Source: Petrosia ficiformis (taxonomy: Eukaryota; Porifera; Demospongiae; Haplosclerida; Petrosiidae). From it: DNA of 64,000 nt. The position numbers were made by a program, and so were the translations under genes. This document shows positions 26,745-41,750 of this stretch, piece by piece. The stretch spans positions 4,490,001 to 4,554,000 of the forward strand of contig OX345653.1 in NCBI GenBank assembly GCA_947044365.1. The letters are read 5' to 3'. A model generated the notes under the pieces. That model was not told the DNA's origin and ran no database searches. It was given only the letters and a program-made list of their open reading frames with translations. Position 1 is the stretch's first letter. Each line of letters opens with the position of its first letter.

Positions 26745-29700
26745 GACACACAATATGATTACCGTACCCTTCCGCCTATGCTTCGCGGAGAAGGTAACAA
26801 GTAAAAACCACACCCACTAACTTTGCTGATTCCAAGATCTGTGATGAACTTACATACTTCATTAACAGTAACATACGATGTTCTCCTCTGAATAGCTGGA
26901 CTAGTAGAGTGTTGAGTTCTGGATTTATGAGCCTATACAACCATAATGATATATATATATATATATATATAAGTTACATACATACATAATTACATACATA
27001 CATACATATGCACATACTACACACGTATATACATATATACATACATTCACACATCAAATTACATATTTAGTATTTATTTAAATTGTAATAACTTACATGT
27101 ACATACATATACATGTACACAGTATGTGTAAATTAGTAGTCATTACTGTCATACTAAACCCTAATACATGCAGTATATAATTACATACATGTACATGTAC
27201 ATACAGCATATAATTACATACATGTACATGTACATATCGCATATAATTACATACATGTACATGTACATACAGCATATAATTACATACATGTACATACCGC
27301 ATATAATTACATACATGTACATGTACATACAGCATATAATTACATACATATACATGTACATACAGTATATAATTACATACATGTACATGTACATACAGCA
27401 TATAATTACATACATGTACATGTACATACAGTATATAATTACATACATGTACATGTACATACACCATATAATTACATACATGTACATGTACATACAGTAT
27501 ATAATTACATACAGTATATAATTACATACATACATGTACATACAGTATATAATTACATACATGTACATACAGTATATAATTACATACATGTACATGTACA
27601 TACAGCATATAATTACATACATGTACATGTACATACAGTATATAATTACATACATGTACATGTACATACACCATATAATTACATACATGTACATGTACAT
27701 ACAGTATATAATTACATACAGTATATAATTACATACATACATGTACATACAGTATATAATTACATACATGTACATACAGTATATAATTACATACATGTAC
27801 ATGTACATACAGCATATAATTACATACATGTACATGTACATACAGTATATAATTACATACATGTACATGTACATACACCATATAATTACATACATGTACA
27901 TGTACATACAGTATATAATTACATACATGTACATGTACATACAGTATATAATACATACATGTACATGTACATACACCATATAATTACATACATGTACATG
28001 TACATACAGTATATAATTACATACATGTACATGTACATACAGTGCATACATACATGTACATACAGTATATAATTACATACATGTACATGTACATACAGTA
28101 TATAATACATACATGTACATGCAGTATATAATTACATACATGTACATGTACATACAGTTATACATGTACATGTACATACAGTATATAATTACATACATGT
28201 ACATGTACATACAGTATATAATTACATATGATACATACATGTACATACAGTATATAATTACATACATGTACATGTACATACAGTATATATACTACGCATA
28301 AGATACCTTTTGTTGTAAATATTGCAAACATTTTAAATTCAGTATATCCACAAATTCTGTTTCAAATTCCTGATCACTATACCACGCCCCTCCTGTTAGA
28401 GTCTCATCGGGCACCAAATCAAATAACATATAAACTTTTTTACGAGGAGCAGCAACAGATTTCACACTTTTAATGAGTTTCTTACTCTCAAGAGTTCGAA
28501 GAACTTTGCTGACCTGTAAGTTAGGAAGGTTTGATTTCATTCGAATATCTCTAATCCAAATTCCTCTGTTTCCATTATCCTCAATTATTTGATAAACTAG
28601 TTTCTCTTCTTTCTCAAATCCTTTTGTTTTACTAAATGAAATGTGAATATGAATTATCATAAACAGTCTTGTTTTAGTTAACTATAATAACGAAAACCTC
28701 TTTTAGTAAGCTATTATGACTTTTAGCTAAACTATAACTAAATTACAAGTCCATTGCAATAATTAAAATCCATAATGAAGAATAATGGCATTTTTAGTTA
28801 GTTAAACTAAAACTAAAACCCTTTCAGTAAGCCTAATAATAATTATTTTACTATAACCATCATCATACTGCTACGACATTAAATGATAATAACATTGAAT
28901 TCAACAATAAGAACCAAACCAAATTAAGTGTCTATAAATACCAATAGTTGTGATTTAGTTTGTCTCCTATAGGTGAGCATTTTCCTAATGGATGGTGGGT
29001 ATATAGTCTCCATGGTTACCACATTTCAGTAACAGCAAGAGCAGACACACAGATAACAAATAATAGCGAATATGAATTGTGATAACACACCATAGACAAG
29101 CCTGGGAATTCATCTTTTTTCTAAATCTATCTCACACAGGTAGACATGTACACAGTTACATGTATATAAACATTATAACAACATGTACACAGTGACATGT
29201 ACATAAAGACTATAACAACATGTACACAGTGACATGTACATAAACATTATAACAACATGTACACAGTGACATGTACATAAACATTATAACAACATGTACA
29301 CAGTGACATGAACATAAAGATTATAACAACATGTACACAGTGACATGAACATAAAGATTATAACAACATGTACACAGTGACATGTACATAAACATTATAA
29401 CAACATGTACACAGTGACATGTACATAAACATTATAACAACATGTACACAGTGACATGAACATAAAGATTATAACAACATGTACACAGTGACATGTACAT
29501 AAACATTATAACAACATGTACACAGTGACATGAACATAAACATTATAACAACATGTACACAGTGACGTGACAAAACAAGTAATTTTCATACTCATTAAAC
29601 AATACATAATAAAAACAAATCAGATAGTGAATGAACTATTTGTTGAACAACAAAATTATACACCATTATTATGTCCAACAAATTTATAATTACTTAACCT

Positions 29701-30130
29701 AAATATATATTATATATACACATTGTAAGAAATACATAACATAACAAGTGTATATAGAGAAAAAAAACATCCCTATGATTGCTTTACAAATTTAAGTAAA
29801 GATAAACATATCTCTATGACTGCTTTGTGGTGTCCAGCATTCGGTAATCATGGCTGACTTTATCAAGCATGAAAGACAACAGCTTATTATTTTGATTATC
29901 TACTCTCCTGACCTTTCAAAGGACCTTGTAGAACTTTAGGAATATATTTCAGGCAGAATAGCTAGCTATTAGTTCCAGTTTCTACGTAAGCTCAACAGCT
30001 TTCTTTCTGCTGGTGTGTAGAGCTTGAACGCGCGTTCTTTTACGCGCCACGCCCATTAATTGACCGAGCCCCCGGGAATGACGCAACTTCCTTAACTACG
30101 TATACAACGCATAGTCGCGCAAGTGACACA

Positions 30131-30173
<43 letters not shown>

Positions 30174-31614
30174 TAAACCCCGTGGAAAGCAATTATAGGG
30201 ATGGCCCTATGGGCCATAAAAATTATAACAACATGTACATAGTGATATGTACATAAACATTATAACAACATGTACATAAACATTATTACAACATGTACAT
30301 AGTAACATGTACATAAACATTATTACAACATGTACATAGTAACATGTACATAAACATTATTGAACATGTACATAGTAACATGTACATTAACATTATTAGA
30401 ACATGTACATAGTAACATGTACATAAACATTATTAGAACATGTACATAGTAACATGTACATTAATAGCACATACACAGTAAAGTACATAAGGATGACCTA
30501 TAATATACACATATACATGACATATACATGACATAGTAACATATACATGTTACATAGGGAGGGAGTCTGGCCTGATAATGTAGACCTACCCAAATCACAT
30601 AGACAAGCTCCACATAGTGCCACCCTCTACCTACCACATCAGGCCACATGAGTAAACAATCTCCAGCATTCTATGTAAACATAATATACACCACACCTAA
30701 CAAAGGGTCCTGATAGGTTTGGGGGCTAAACATTCTGTTGCTATAGTAACAAAACTCTGCAGGAAAATGGCTATACTCATTTATTAATAATTCCAAAGTT
30801 CAGATCTTTCATGATACAGTAATCATTTCCTATGTGCTATAAACATTTTCTATTCATTGAGAGAAGATGCTTTTTTGTTATTTGTAAGTATCAGAGTGAT
30901 TGTGAAAATATAAACTTCAAATGGATTGAAGTTATTAGGTAAAGATGAGACACAGTGAACTAACATCAGTACTAGTCAGTACCCGCCCCCTTTGCATAGA
31001 GGAAGGGGTCTGGTATCATACACATCATAGAGTTGTCTCAAAAGAATTTAATTACTTAAATTACTGTATATACACAATACGCATCCGGTTTCCCCAAAAC
31101 AAGTAATATTTAATTAAGTTTTTATTACGTGTAAAAATAATAATTATTTGGTAATGCACTCATAATGGGACTCATTGTACAAATAATGAAGAAATATGCA
31201 ATGATATATAACATACCCAGGAACAGAAGAGGAAGTCTTCAATCGATATATAAGAGTAGACCCTTGTTTCAGAAGATCAATCCTGCCCTACACCTCCAAT
31301 ATAAAAACAGTATTACTAAATATAATTACAAACCACACCCACTTTCCTTCACCAGAAATAAAACACATCAACACAAATACATTCTAACAGAAGTAATATA
31401 CCATAGATAATAATCTTTGTAATGCCTTCATTCTTTTCACATTATCTATCATTGGTTGATCAGAAATTATCATCTCATCTGTGACTCCTTTGGAATGCTC
31501 TTTACACAGCTCCAGAATTCTCTCCTCCAAGTTTACAGGATTTGACTGAATTCCAGTATCTGAATCATCTTTCTCTTGCTTTACAGCAACAGCAGCAATA
31601 TCAGCAACTGCCAT
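21296..31614 (-). CDS. POLR3F: RNA polymerase III subunit RPC6 (POLR3F/RPC39)
   Basis: Six exons: 31402-31614, 31217-31287, 28307-28631, 26822-26932, 24262-24435 and 21296-21373; 323 aa (human about 316). RPC6 belongs to the RPC3/6/7 initiation subcomplex and bridges Pol III to TFIIIB. The first winged helix contains ERILELCKEHSKGVTDEMI. The second, in exon 3, contains EEKLVYQIIEDNGNRGIWIR, SNLPNLQVSKVLRTLESKKL and GGAWYSDQEFETEF. Exon 5 has LTSDNIQSILNTLVYDGK and PCGVCPV; the last exon encodes the Cys motif and terminal NCLYMKEWLTF, so the C-terminal Fe-S-type cysteines are kept. Introns of 0.07-2.9 kb are unusually long here and are filled with tandem repeats. The start ATG (31612-31614) is the second in its frame and gives the family-like MAVAD start. 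Head-to-tail with B9D2, 122 bp away. Confidence 0.93.
21415..21520. repeat. Short direct repeat in last POLR3F intron
   Basis: Three copies of a unit containing AAAAGGTTCTAGCTCTAGA and GATCCCATAGCTAT, immediately upstream in transcript terms of the last POLR3F exon. Confidence 0.85.
21773..21885. repeat. CATA microsatellite
   Basis: (CATA)n with TATA interruptions inside the last POLR3F intron. Confidence 0.9.
22125..23045. repeat. ~30-bp satellite in the last POLR3F intron
   Basis: About 30 units of GACAGTACAGTATAATATAG plus CATAGTGTAT. Deletion variants lack CATAGT (22-24 bp units). Minus-strand frames stay open for up to 361 codons of Tyr/Leu/Cys/Ile repeats; these are artefacts of the array. 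Confidence 0.97.
23350..23610. repeat. ~60-bp repeat with TACATGTACACACATACTAC
   Basis: Four copies of TATATGTACATGTACACACA, then TACTACATGTACATGACATAACAGGTATGTACATC. Lies in the last POLR3F intron. Confidence 0.85.
23780..24000. repeat. GTAT then AT microsatellite
   Basis: About 155 bp of (GTAT)n followed by about 60 bp of (AT)n. No coding content. Confidence 0.95.
24437..24507. repeat. GA dinucleotide run abutting a POLR3F splice acceptor
   Basis: About 70 bp of (GA)n, read as (TC)n on the transcribed strand, lies directly before the exon at 24262-24435. It could serve as an extended polypyrimidine tract. Confidence 0.9.
24640..24950. repeat. ACATGTAC-rich degenerate repeat
   Basis: About 300 bp with many copies of the palindrome TACATGTA or GTACATGTAC at irregular spacing in a POLR3F intron. 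Confidence 0.8.
25380..25800. repeat. ~90-bp tandem repeat in POLR3F intron
   Basis: Five units built on CACTGATACCACACCCACTA, CAGGTAGTGCATTACTAATG and CCACACCCCACAATACATTA. The minus-strand ORFs through it (VALVMHYLYSGCGISDM repeats) are artefacts. Confidence 0.9.
27165..28290. repeat. ~32-bp satellite with ATAATTACATACATGTACAT
   Basis: About 35 units of ATAATTACATACATGTACAT followed by GTACATACAGT/C, with unit-length variants and a larger duplicated block (27500-27720 repeats at 27720-27930). The array ends about 15 bp from the donor of the 28307-28631 exon. ORFs of up to 296 codons across it are not genes. Confidence 0.95.
29125..29575. repeat. ~38-bp tandem repeat, left part of a split array
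   Basis: About twelve units of ACATGTACACAGTGACATGT plus ACATAAACATTATAACA. The same unit resumes at 30220-30475, so the array appears interrupted. Confidence 0.9.
29768..30203. mobile_element. Candidate non-autonomous DNA transposon with 18-bp TIRs
   Basis: The sequence CATCCCTATGATTGCTTT at 29768-29785 is matched in inverted orientation at 30186-30203 (AAAGCAATTATAGGGATG), with one mismatch in 18. The 436-bp interval interrupts an array whose repeat unit occurs on both sides. Inside is a CpG-rich stretch (30026-30125), and a degenerate extra copy of the end lies near 29810. No transposase ORF is present, so it would be a MITE-like derivative. Target-site duplication is not clear. Confidence 0.5.
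29814..29915 (-). pseudogene. Short protein-like segment inside the candidate element
   Basis: A minus-strand frame reads about 33 codons, KVRRVDNQNNKLLSFMLD then KVSHDYRMLDTTKQS, before a TAG at 29814. Its composition is protein-like and it is preceded by a possible CAG acceptor, but no upstream exon is found. It may be a gene fragment carried by the repeat element, or chance. No family assigned. Confidence 0.2.
30220..30475. repeat. Right part of the split ACATGTAC / ACATTATAAC array
   Basis: About seven degenerate units of ACATGTACATAGTAACATGT plus ACATAAACATTATTA, related to the 29125-29575 array. Confidence 0.85.
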
Positions 31615-31647
31615 GTATAGACACAAATACCACGAGGTCTGTCCTAA

Positions 31648-31660
31648 TGAGCATGCGCAG
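31648..31660. promoter_or_regulatory. NRF1-like element upstream of POLR3F
   Basis: TGAGCATGCGCAG lies 34 bp upstream of the POLR3F ATG. It matches the NRF1 consensus half GCATGCGCA known from animal housekeeping promoters. Function is inferred. Confidence 0.35.
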
Positions 31661-31735
31661 TTACTGATTGTTGATTACCCACGTGGTGTATTGGCAAAAT
31701 TTTTGAATTTTGATTGATAAAAGAAATTAAAAATA

Positions 31736-32566
31736 TCAGGCCATTTCCACCCCAAAACGCTCAAAATTTCTTGTAATTAAACCAATATTAATATGTACCA
31801 CACCGGCAGCCTCAGTTCTGAGTCTTTGACGATCTCTACTGGAGTATATAAGTGATTCTTGCATAACCTCTGGTCCTCCTCCCATGAAGAATGCTAAGAA
31901 GAACACAATATTATATACCATATATATCACTGGTACACATAAGATACATGTATTAGAGTCCCTTTACAATTAGACATAATTATAACCTGTAAATTGATCT
32001 TTGAATGATCCAACTGGTTTCCAAGTGACACATTCTAATGAATGCATACCAGGTATGGTAGGAACATGACAAAACCCATATCCATCTAGGTCAGAGAAAC
32101 AATGGACTGGTGAATGAAAAATGGACTAATGGATGAGACAATGGACTAATAGAGGAAACAATACACTAATAAGACATAAAATAGACACATGAGAATGCCC
32201 CTTTAGTTAATAAACACAATTGCTTATTACTATCTAGTGATGGCATCTTCAATGGAATGAGACAGTGGACTAATGGACGAAACAATGGACCTATGATTGT
32301 ATGTATAATATTATCACTTACATAATTCATGTCTTCCAAATATGTCTTCATGAAACACTTGAAAATACATTTTAGGCCATCCTTGTAATCCTTTACATGA
32401 CAAATGTACATCTAGATATTGAAATTATTATTAAATACTGTGGAGAATAAACACTATATATACATACCAATAGGATGTGACCACTTTGCTACCATTCCAT
32501 CCTATAATAGAAAAGCAAATCACAAAAGAGGTAAGTAAGATATATTATAATAATCATAATACATAT

Positions 32567-32598
<32 letters not shown>

Positions 32599-32796
32599 AT
32601 ATATATATACATACACACATATATATATATATATATATATACATACTTTTGGGTGATCCACTTGAGTCTGTCCTTCTGTAATACCTTCTAATACTTTCCA
32701 TGATGGCCCTACACTCATTCCCCATTTACAAAACAGATTAGAGGAAGCAAAGCCACTTCCCCCTGTAAGTTCTCCTATGATGTGGACTTCTGCCAT
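31736..32796 (-). CDS. B9D2: B9 domain-containing protein 2 (ciliary transition zone)
   Basis: Five exons: 32647-32796, 32468-32501, 32322-32411, 31987-32085 and 31736-31893; 176 aa (human 175). B9D2 is part of the MKS/B9 complex at the ciliary transition zone. The single C2-like B9 domain covers the whole protein. [16 protein letters not shown] starts it, followed by [68 protein letters not shown] and WKPVGSF. The end FMGGGPEV...[20 protein letters not shown] is near identical to vertebrate B9D2. All splice sites are GT-AG and phases are consistent. Divergent from the HUNK-like kinase, 450 bp apart. Confidence 0.96.
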
Positions 32797-33245
32797 TACA
32801 ATAAGTCAGCCATCTTTTGTTATGTTACTATGGTAACCAGTAGGGGGTGTGGCTGGCATGCTGCAGAGCTTGGGGGCGTAGCTGGACAATTATTGTTGCA
32901 ACTGCATTGTTGCAAATATATATACATCTTTGTTTTGTGTTTCTAAAAAGCCAAGAAGTGAACTGGAAGCAAGCTAAACTTTGATAGTAGCATCTTGTAG
33001 TTTGTATCATTAGAGCGTTCATCATTCAGTTTAATTGTCACTTAATGTTTCCAGCAAAAGAATAACTCTTCCAAAAGTGTGATTTTAAAAAGGAGGAAGA
33101 AAACTGACGGTTTTACTAGTATTAGTCTAATTCCGAAATCTGGATCACTCTCGTGTACAGGGCTATAAAGCATCTATTATACAAAGAAGGCTACTTCAGT
33201 AAAAGTCTTGGTTTATACTAAGTCTCATATTCTAAATCTGCATAC

Positions 33246-37451
<4,206 letters not shown>

Positions 37452-37743
37452 TTCAAAACTATATATATAACATTATGCTAACACCATACATGTATACATT
37501 TAATAATGTTTCAAATTATTTATGTTGATGCTGTTTATTATTATCTTTTAATTATAATTATAATATACTACAGTGTATGAGCTTTTCAATCACGTTTTGA
37601 ATTGTAAGTATTTTCTTGGAAACTAAATATTACAGGTTTTATTAAAAATACTTTGGAAGTCAAATACTGTTAGTAATATCACACACATTACTTATTAATA
37701 GTCAAAACACCTATGTAGTACACACAATTGAAATTTCATAGCT

Positions 37744-39570
37744 TTAAAAGGTTTCATATGTTTTTGAAGATCTCTCATGAGAATCCCAGGAGGTTTGATT
37801 AAGATTGACACTCTCACTTTCCAGATTAGTATTTAAATTATAACGCTGGCTTCTTTGACATCTCTTGAAAAAGTGGTATAGGTTATACATTATGTATATA
37901 GCTATCCATACAGCAGGTATGAATATTAGGATATATTGTATGATAAAAGTTATGAGAGACAGAGGAAAAGCTCTTGAAGCCAAATAGTATTGATAGATGC
38001 TAAGTGTGTTGATAAAAGCAAGGACAAGCAGCATAAACACGTCCAGTTTATTCAGATTCATATTATCGTATGGTTGTATGAAAAGAAATAGAACTGCACC
38101 AAGTATACAAACCAGCTGTTGTACAATAAACTGCACAAAGACAGTATTTGTAGCAATAAATGCAATCAGGAGTGACAATCGAAGAAAGAAGTATACACCA
38201 GCAACCCAGCGATAATCATGAATTTTCAATGAGATTTTTTTGTACTGACGTCTGTCACTGCAACAATTTCCATTACATCCTCTTTTGAAAGGTCTTTGAT
38301 AAGGTTCAAGAAATACATCTATAGATATACAACTAGGAGATGGTGTCAAACCCATTTCATATCTCAGAACCACAAGAAGAAATGGCAGTAAGGCAACAAA
38401 TAGGAGAATGAAGAGAGCAATTACTGCTAAAGCAGTGTGATTTCCTTTAAAATATTCTATATTAGCATCATAATATGGAACACGTTTTACAACCCTTCCT
38501 GCCGAATCATAAAGTATATTAGGAGTAATCAGGTATGTAGAGATTAATGCAAACTTTGTGTATGCAAGGAGAATAAAAGATGCCAAAACATTACGTGAGG
38601 ACTCTCGTAAATCAGTTGTTAGCAGTCGCAAACAGCAAGAAAGATGTTTTCTGCATTTCTGAACTAGAGTTATGTTGCATGTGTAAAGTTGATTTATAGT
38701 AATCAGAATCCCAACCAGAAAAAGAGGATAGAAAGCAACTGCATATTGCACTGCAAAATATGGAAGATATGATTCACGTTTAAACAAACATACCTTATCA
38801 ATAAAAGGACTAAAAAAATCGAGGTTCCAAGGTCCGTAAATGAATTTATAAACTGCTGTAATACTATATGCCACGTTATGGTTACCATGTGTCAAATTAA
38901 CTAATGGAATATATCCATTACCCTCTAAATCCATTGTTGTTGTAACCATTTGAGCAAAGAAAATGGAGGAGTTTAATGCACCACTAACTAAACTAAAGTT
39001 AGTGAAGAGTAGAATAAAGAACATCAACGTAATAGGCAGAAATTCCGCTAATATAAAAAGAAACCAGTCTCGTTCTACATGATTACATTCAACACATTCT
39101 GTATCTAAATTATGATAGAATCCTGGAATACAGTCACTACATAGAAGACCTTCTGCATTGGGGTGACATATATCTTGACGAGTACCATTAACTACAAGGT
39201 TTATTGTTGGTCCAGTGTCTGAACTATTACGATTAACATTAATACAAAGTTTGCAAACCCCAACAACTGAACTGAAATTACCATCTTCTACCTCAAGAGT
39301 AATGTTTCCAAATCCAAAACCATTTTGTATTTCTGTTATACAGATATCAGCTTCCTGATTATTGGTGATATAAAGTATATTCCCATCATATGTGCCACAA
39401 GGTTGACATGCTAAAGAGGATCGACGTTGCCCACACAGACCTTCACATCCTGGGCAATTAGTGGCACCAAATCCAGCATCTATATCAAGCTTTTCCATTC
39501 TTGCATTGTCAAAATTCACTGATACAAAAATTATCAATGAAAAAATGAGCTTAAACTGCTTCATGATCAC
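37744..39570 (-). CDS. Intronless eight-pass membrane protein with Cys-rich ectodomain, copy 1
   Basis: A single uninterrupted ORF of 608 aa. A signal peptide (hydrophobic, about residues 4-20) is followed by a roughly 145-residue Cys-rich ectodomain with CPGCEGLCGQRR, CQPCGTYDG, CKLC and CSDCIPGFYHN...CVEC and several N-glycosylation sequons. About eight hydrophobic helices follow (for example LAEFLPITLMFFILLF, FVALLPFLLVVL, ITFIIQYILIFIPAVWIAIY). A cytosolic-looking loop carries CNGNCCSD then KISLKIHDYRWVAG. The short tail is Asn/Ser-rich. It is clearly homologous along its length to the next gene. I do not recognise a named family; receptor or channel function is only a guess. No introns, unlike nearly every neighbour. 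Confidence 0.85.
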   Translation of the reverse strand: MIMKQFKLIFSLIIFVSVNFDNARMEKLDIDAGFGATNCPGCEGLCGQRRSSLACQPCGTYDGNILYITNNQEADICITEIQNGFGFGNITLEVEDGNFSSVVGVCKLCINVNRNSSDTGPTINLVVNGTRQDICHPNAEGLLCSDCIPGFYHNLDTECVECNHVERDWFLFILAEFLPITLMFFILLFTNFSLVSGALNSSIFFAQMVTTTMDLEGNGYIPLVNLTHGNHNVAYSITAVYKFIYGPWNLDFFSPFIDKVCLFKRESYLPYFAVQYAVAFYPLFLVGILITINQLYTCNITLVQKCRKHLSCCLRLLTTDLRESSRNVLASFILLAYTKFALISTYLITPNILYDSAGRVVKRVPYYDANIEYFKGNHTALAVIALFILLFVALLPFLLVVLRYEMGLTPSPSCISIDVFLEPYQRPFKRGCNGNCCSDRRQYKKISLKIHDYRWVAGVYFFLRLSLLIAFIATNTVFVQFIVQQLVCILGAVLFLFIQPYDNMNLNKLDVFMLLVLAFINTLSIYQYYLASRAFPLSLITFIIQYILIFIPAVWIAIYIMYNLYHFFKRCQRSQRYNLNTNLESESVNLNQTSWDSHERSSKTYETF

Positions 39571-39827
39571 TGTAATAATATAATTATAATCGAAATTAAC
39601 ATATTTTTCCTGTTGAACTTACCTCTTTCAACTGCTCTTTAAATTGTTATCACCAAAGATCTGCTAATAATCTATTTGTCAATAGTAACTGAACTAACTA
39701 TTCGATAACACAATTTATCAATACTCTATCAGTTGTAATATACTACTTTGAAAACATGATATCAAAAGGTGTTAGTTACTACTCACACTAACATCAGTCT
39801 ACATACATATATAACAGTCTCCATAAC

Positions 39828-41618
39828 CTATAGTATCTGTATATGCTTAGAAAATGTACCATATTCAGGCAAACTTTTCGTTATACAACTTCTTGTTGTG
39901 GTCTCATTAGTGTCTAAAACTCCTTCTAAAGGTTTGTTCAAAGGAGTACTTGAAAAGCAATAGAGACACTTTCTGTATGACCTCTTGATGATATATAAAA
40001 CAATCCATAGCAGAGGTATATATGTAATAAGAAGCTCAATATATAGTACTGGCTTAGACAATGCATGGTTGTTCATTGTAAGATGATACTGGTACATGTT
40101 AAGAAGAGAAATAAGCGCAAGGAGAATAAAGATCGTTCCATCTAAATTGTTATAGAGTAGTTTTTTGTAGGGACGTACTGTATAAAAGAAAATAGAAACA
40201 AGAGTGCACAAACATGCTTCTGTAAGGAATACTTCTATTGAGCCAGGAGAAATAATAAAAATTAATAGAAAGACTAGACGTAATATAAAGTAACCTCCTG
40301 CCACCCAACAATAGTCATGTACACCCATAGAAAATGTCAGTTTCTTAAATTTCCAAGTCTTGCAGTATTTACAGTCGCAATCACTTCTGAAATCACGATG
40401 AAAAGGTTCTAATATTGCATCTAGAAATGTTGGTGACTGTGTCATTTCGTTATGACGTAGGAATATCAACACAAGAGGAAGAAGAATTAAAAATATCACA
40501 CCTATGGATGACAGTATAATATTAACGACATTACGTTTGTCCAATACTTTCATAGATCCATCAAAATATGCTCTATTTGTAATGCAGTTGCCATCTTTAT
40601 CCACTAAACAGGTATGCATCAGTAAATAAAAGCTTACTACACCAAATAATGTGTAAGATAGAAGGAGAAACGAAGCCAGAGTATTTCTGATTGCCTCTTT
40701 GTAGTCAATATTCAATTGGATTCTATAATTGAAGTATGGACTGCATCGTATATATCCATTATTAAATAACCAACGTATCAGAAATACTATTCCAATCAAG
40801 GCAAGAAGATATAGGGATATCAAATAGTCCATAGCCAGCACAGTTGTCATGGATTTTGTTATCCCTGGAAAACATAAATCCTTGAACATTGGTCTGAAAA
40901 AATGCAAGTTCCAAACTCCATATATTATTTGATGAGCTTTATGAATACCATCATAATGATCTGTTATATTAGGAAGAGGTATTAGGCCTAACCCGTCTAA
41001 ATCAAAAGCTTTATCATACATTTGTGCAAAGAAGATCACTGCATTTAATGGTCCTGTTACTAATCCAAAGTTAGTTAAAAACAGACTCAAGAAAAGTACT
41101 GTAACACACAGAATCTGGATAAAGAGAAGCAGTGCTATGCCACCTCCTAAACGACAGTCTTTAGTGCATGCATAAGCTTCTGAACTAATCGCAATGAAAT
41201 AATTCTTTGAGCATTTACTGCACAACTCACTGGTCTCATTTCTGTTTCCTGAACATTGTGTATTGTTGTTACTTGAGTTTAACTGGATGTACTCGCCAGT
41301 AGTTTCTGCATAAAAACTACTGCAAAACTTGCATAAACCTGTGACCAGTTTTCCGTCTACGTATCCCAACCAGTAACTACGTTTCAAATGTATAATATGA
41401 TTGACACCTTGTTGTTCACACATCATGGTTCCTCCAAAATCACCATCAGGACAATGGCAGTTGCCTCCCTCTGAAATCAAACCCAGAGGACAAATAGCAG
41501 ATCCATTTGTCTTATTAGTAAACAGTGCCTCATCTTCCATTGGATAAGTTGTAGAACTCTTACAAGGACAGGAGCTTAACAGAAACAGAGCAAGAACCAA
41601 GAAACAAACCATCATCAC
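39828..41618 (-). CDS. Intronless eight-pass membrane protein with Cys-rich ectodomain, copy 2
   Basis: A single ORF of 596 aa, 257 bp upstream of copy 1 in the same orientation. It has a signal peptide (VCFLVLALFLLSSCPC) and a Cys-rich ectodomain (CPLGLISEGGNCHCPDG, CKFC, CSKCSKNYF). About eight helices share landmarks with copy 1: NFGLVTGPLNAVIFFAQM, DLDGLGLIPL, YGVWNLHFFRPMFKDLC, RNTLASFLLLSYT and GVHDYCWVAGGYFILRLVF. The Cys pair in the loop is kept (CDCKYCKTWKFKKL). The divergence between copies (roughly a third identical by eye) makes this an old duplication. The tail holds KPLEGVLDTNETTTR. Function unknown. Confidence 0.85.
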   Translation of the reverse strand: MMMVCFLVLALFLLSSCPCKSSTTYPMEDEALFTNKTNGSAICPLGLISEGGNCHCPDGDFGGTMMCEQQGVNHIIHLKRSYWLGYVDGKLVTGLCKFCSSFYAETTGEYIQLNSSNNNTQCSGNRNETSELCSKCSKNYFIAISSEAYACTKDCRLGGGIALLLFIQILCVTVLFLSLFLTNFGLVTGPLNAVIFFAQMYDKAFDLDGLGLIPLPNITDHYDGIHKAHQIIYGVWNLHFFRPMFKDLCFPGITKSMTTVLAMDYLISLYLLALIGIVFLIRWLFNNGYIRCSPYFNYRIQLNIDYKEAIRNTLASFLLLSYTLFGVVSFYLLMHTCLVDKDGNCITNRAYFDGSMKVLDKRNVVNIILSSIGVIFLILLPLVLIFLRHNEMTQSPTFLDAILEPFHRDFRSDCDCKYCKTWKFKKLTFSMGVHDYCWVAGGYFILRLVFLLIFIISPGSIEVFLTEACLCTLVSIFFYTVRPYKKLLYNNLDGTIFILLALISLLNMYQYHLTMNNHALSKPVLYIELLITYIPLLWIVLYIIKRSYRKCLYCFSSTPLNKPLEGVLDTNETTTRSCITKSLPEYGTFSKHIQIL

Positions 41619-41750
41619 TACAGTGGATTCGACTCACACTTTGTCAGCAATTTTAACTATCCTCCCACATTATATATAATTATAATTAATTCAGTGTTTC
41701 TACAAAAAAAAGATCACAAAGTGCCTTTAGAAACATTAATAGTGTTCTCT

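Noticed and set aside
27161..28051. 296-aa ORF and neighbours
   Set aside because: ATAATTACATACATGTACAT satellite translated in several frames.
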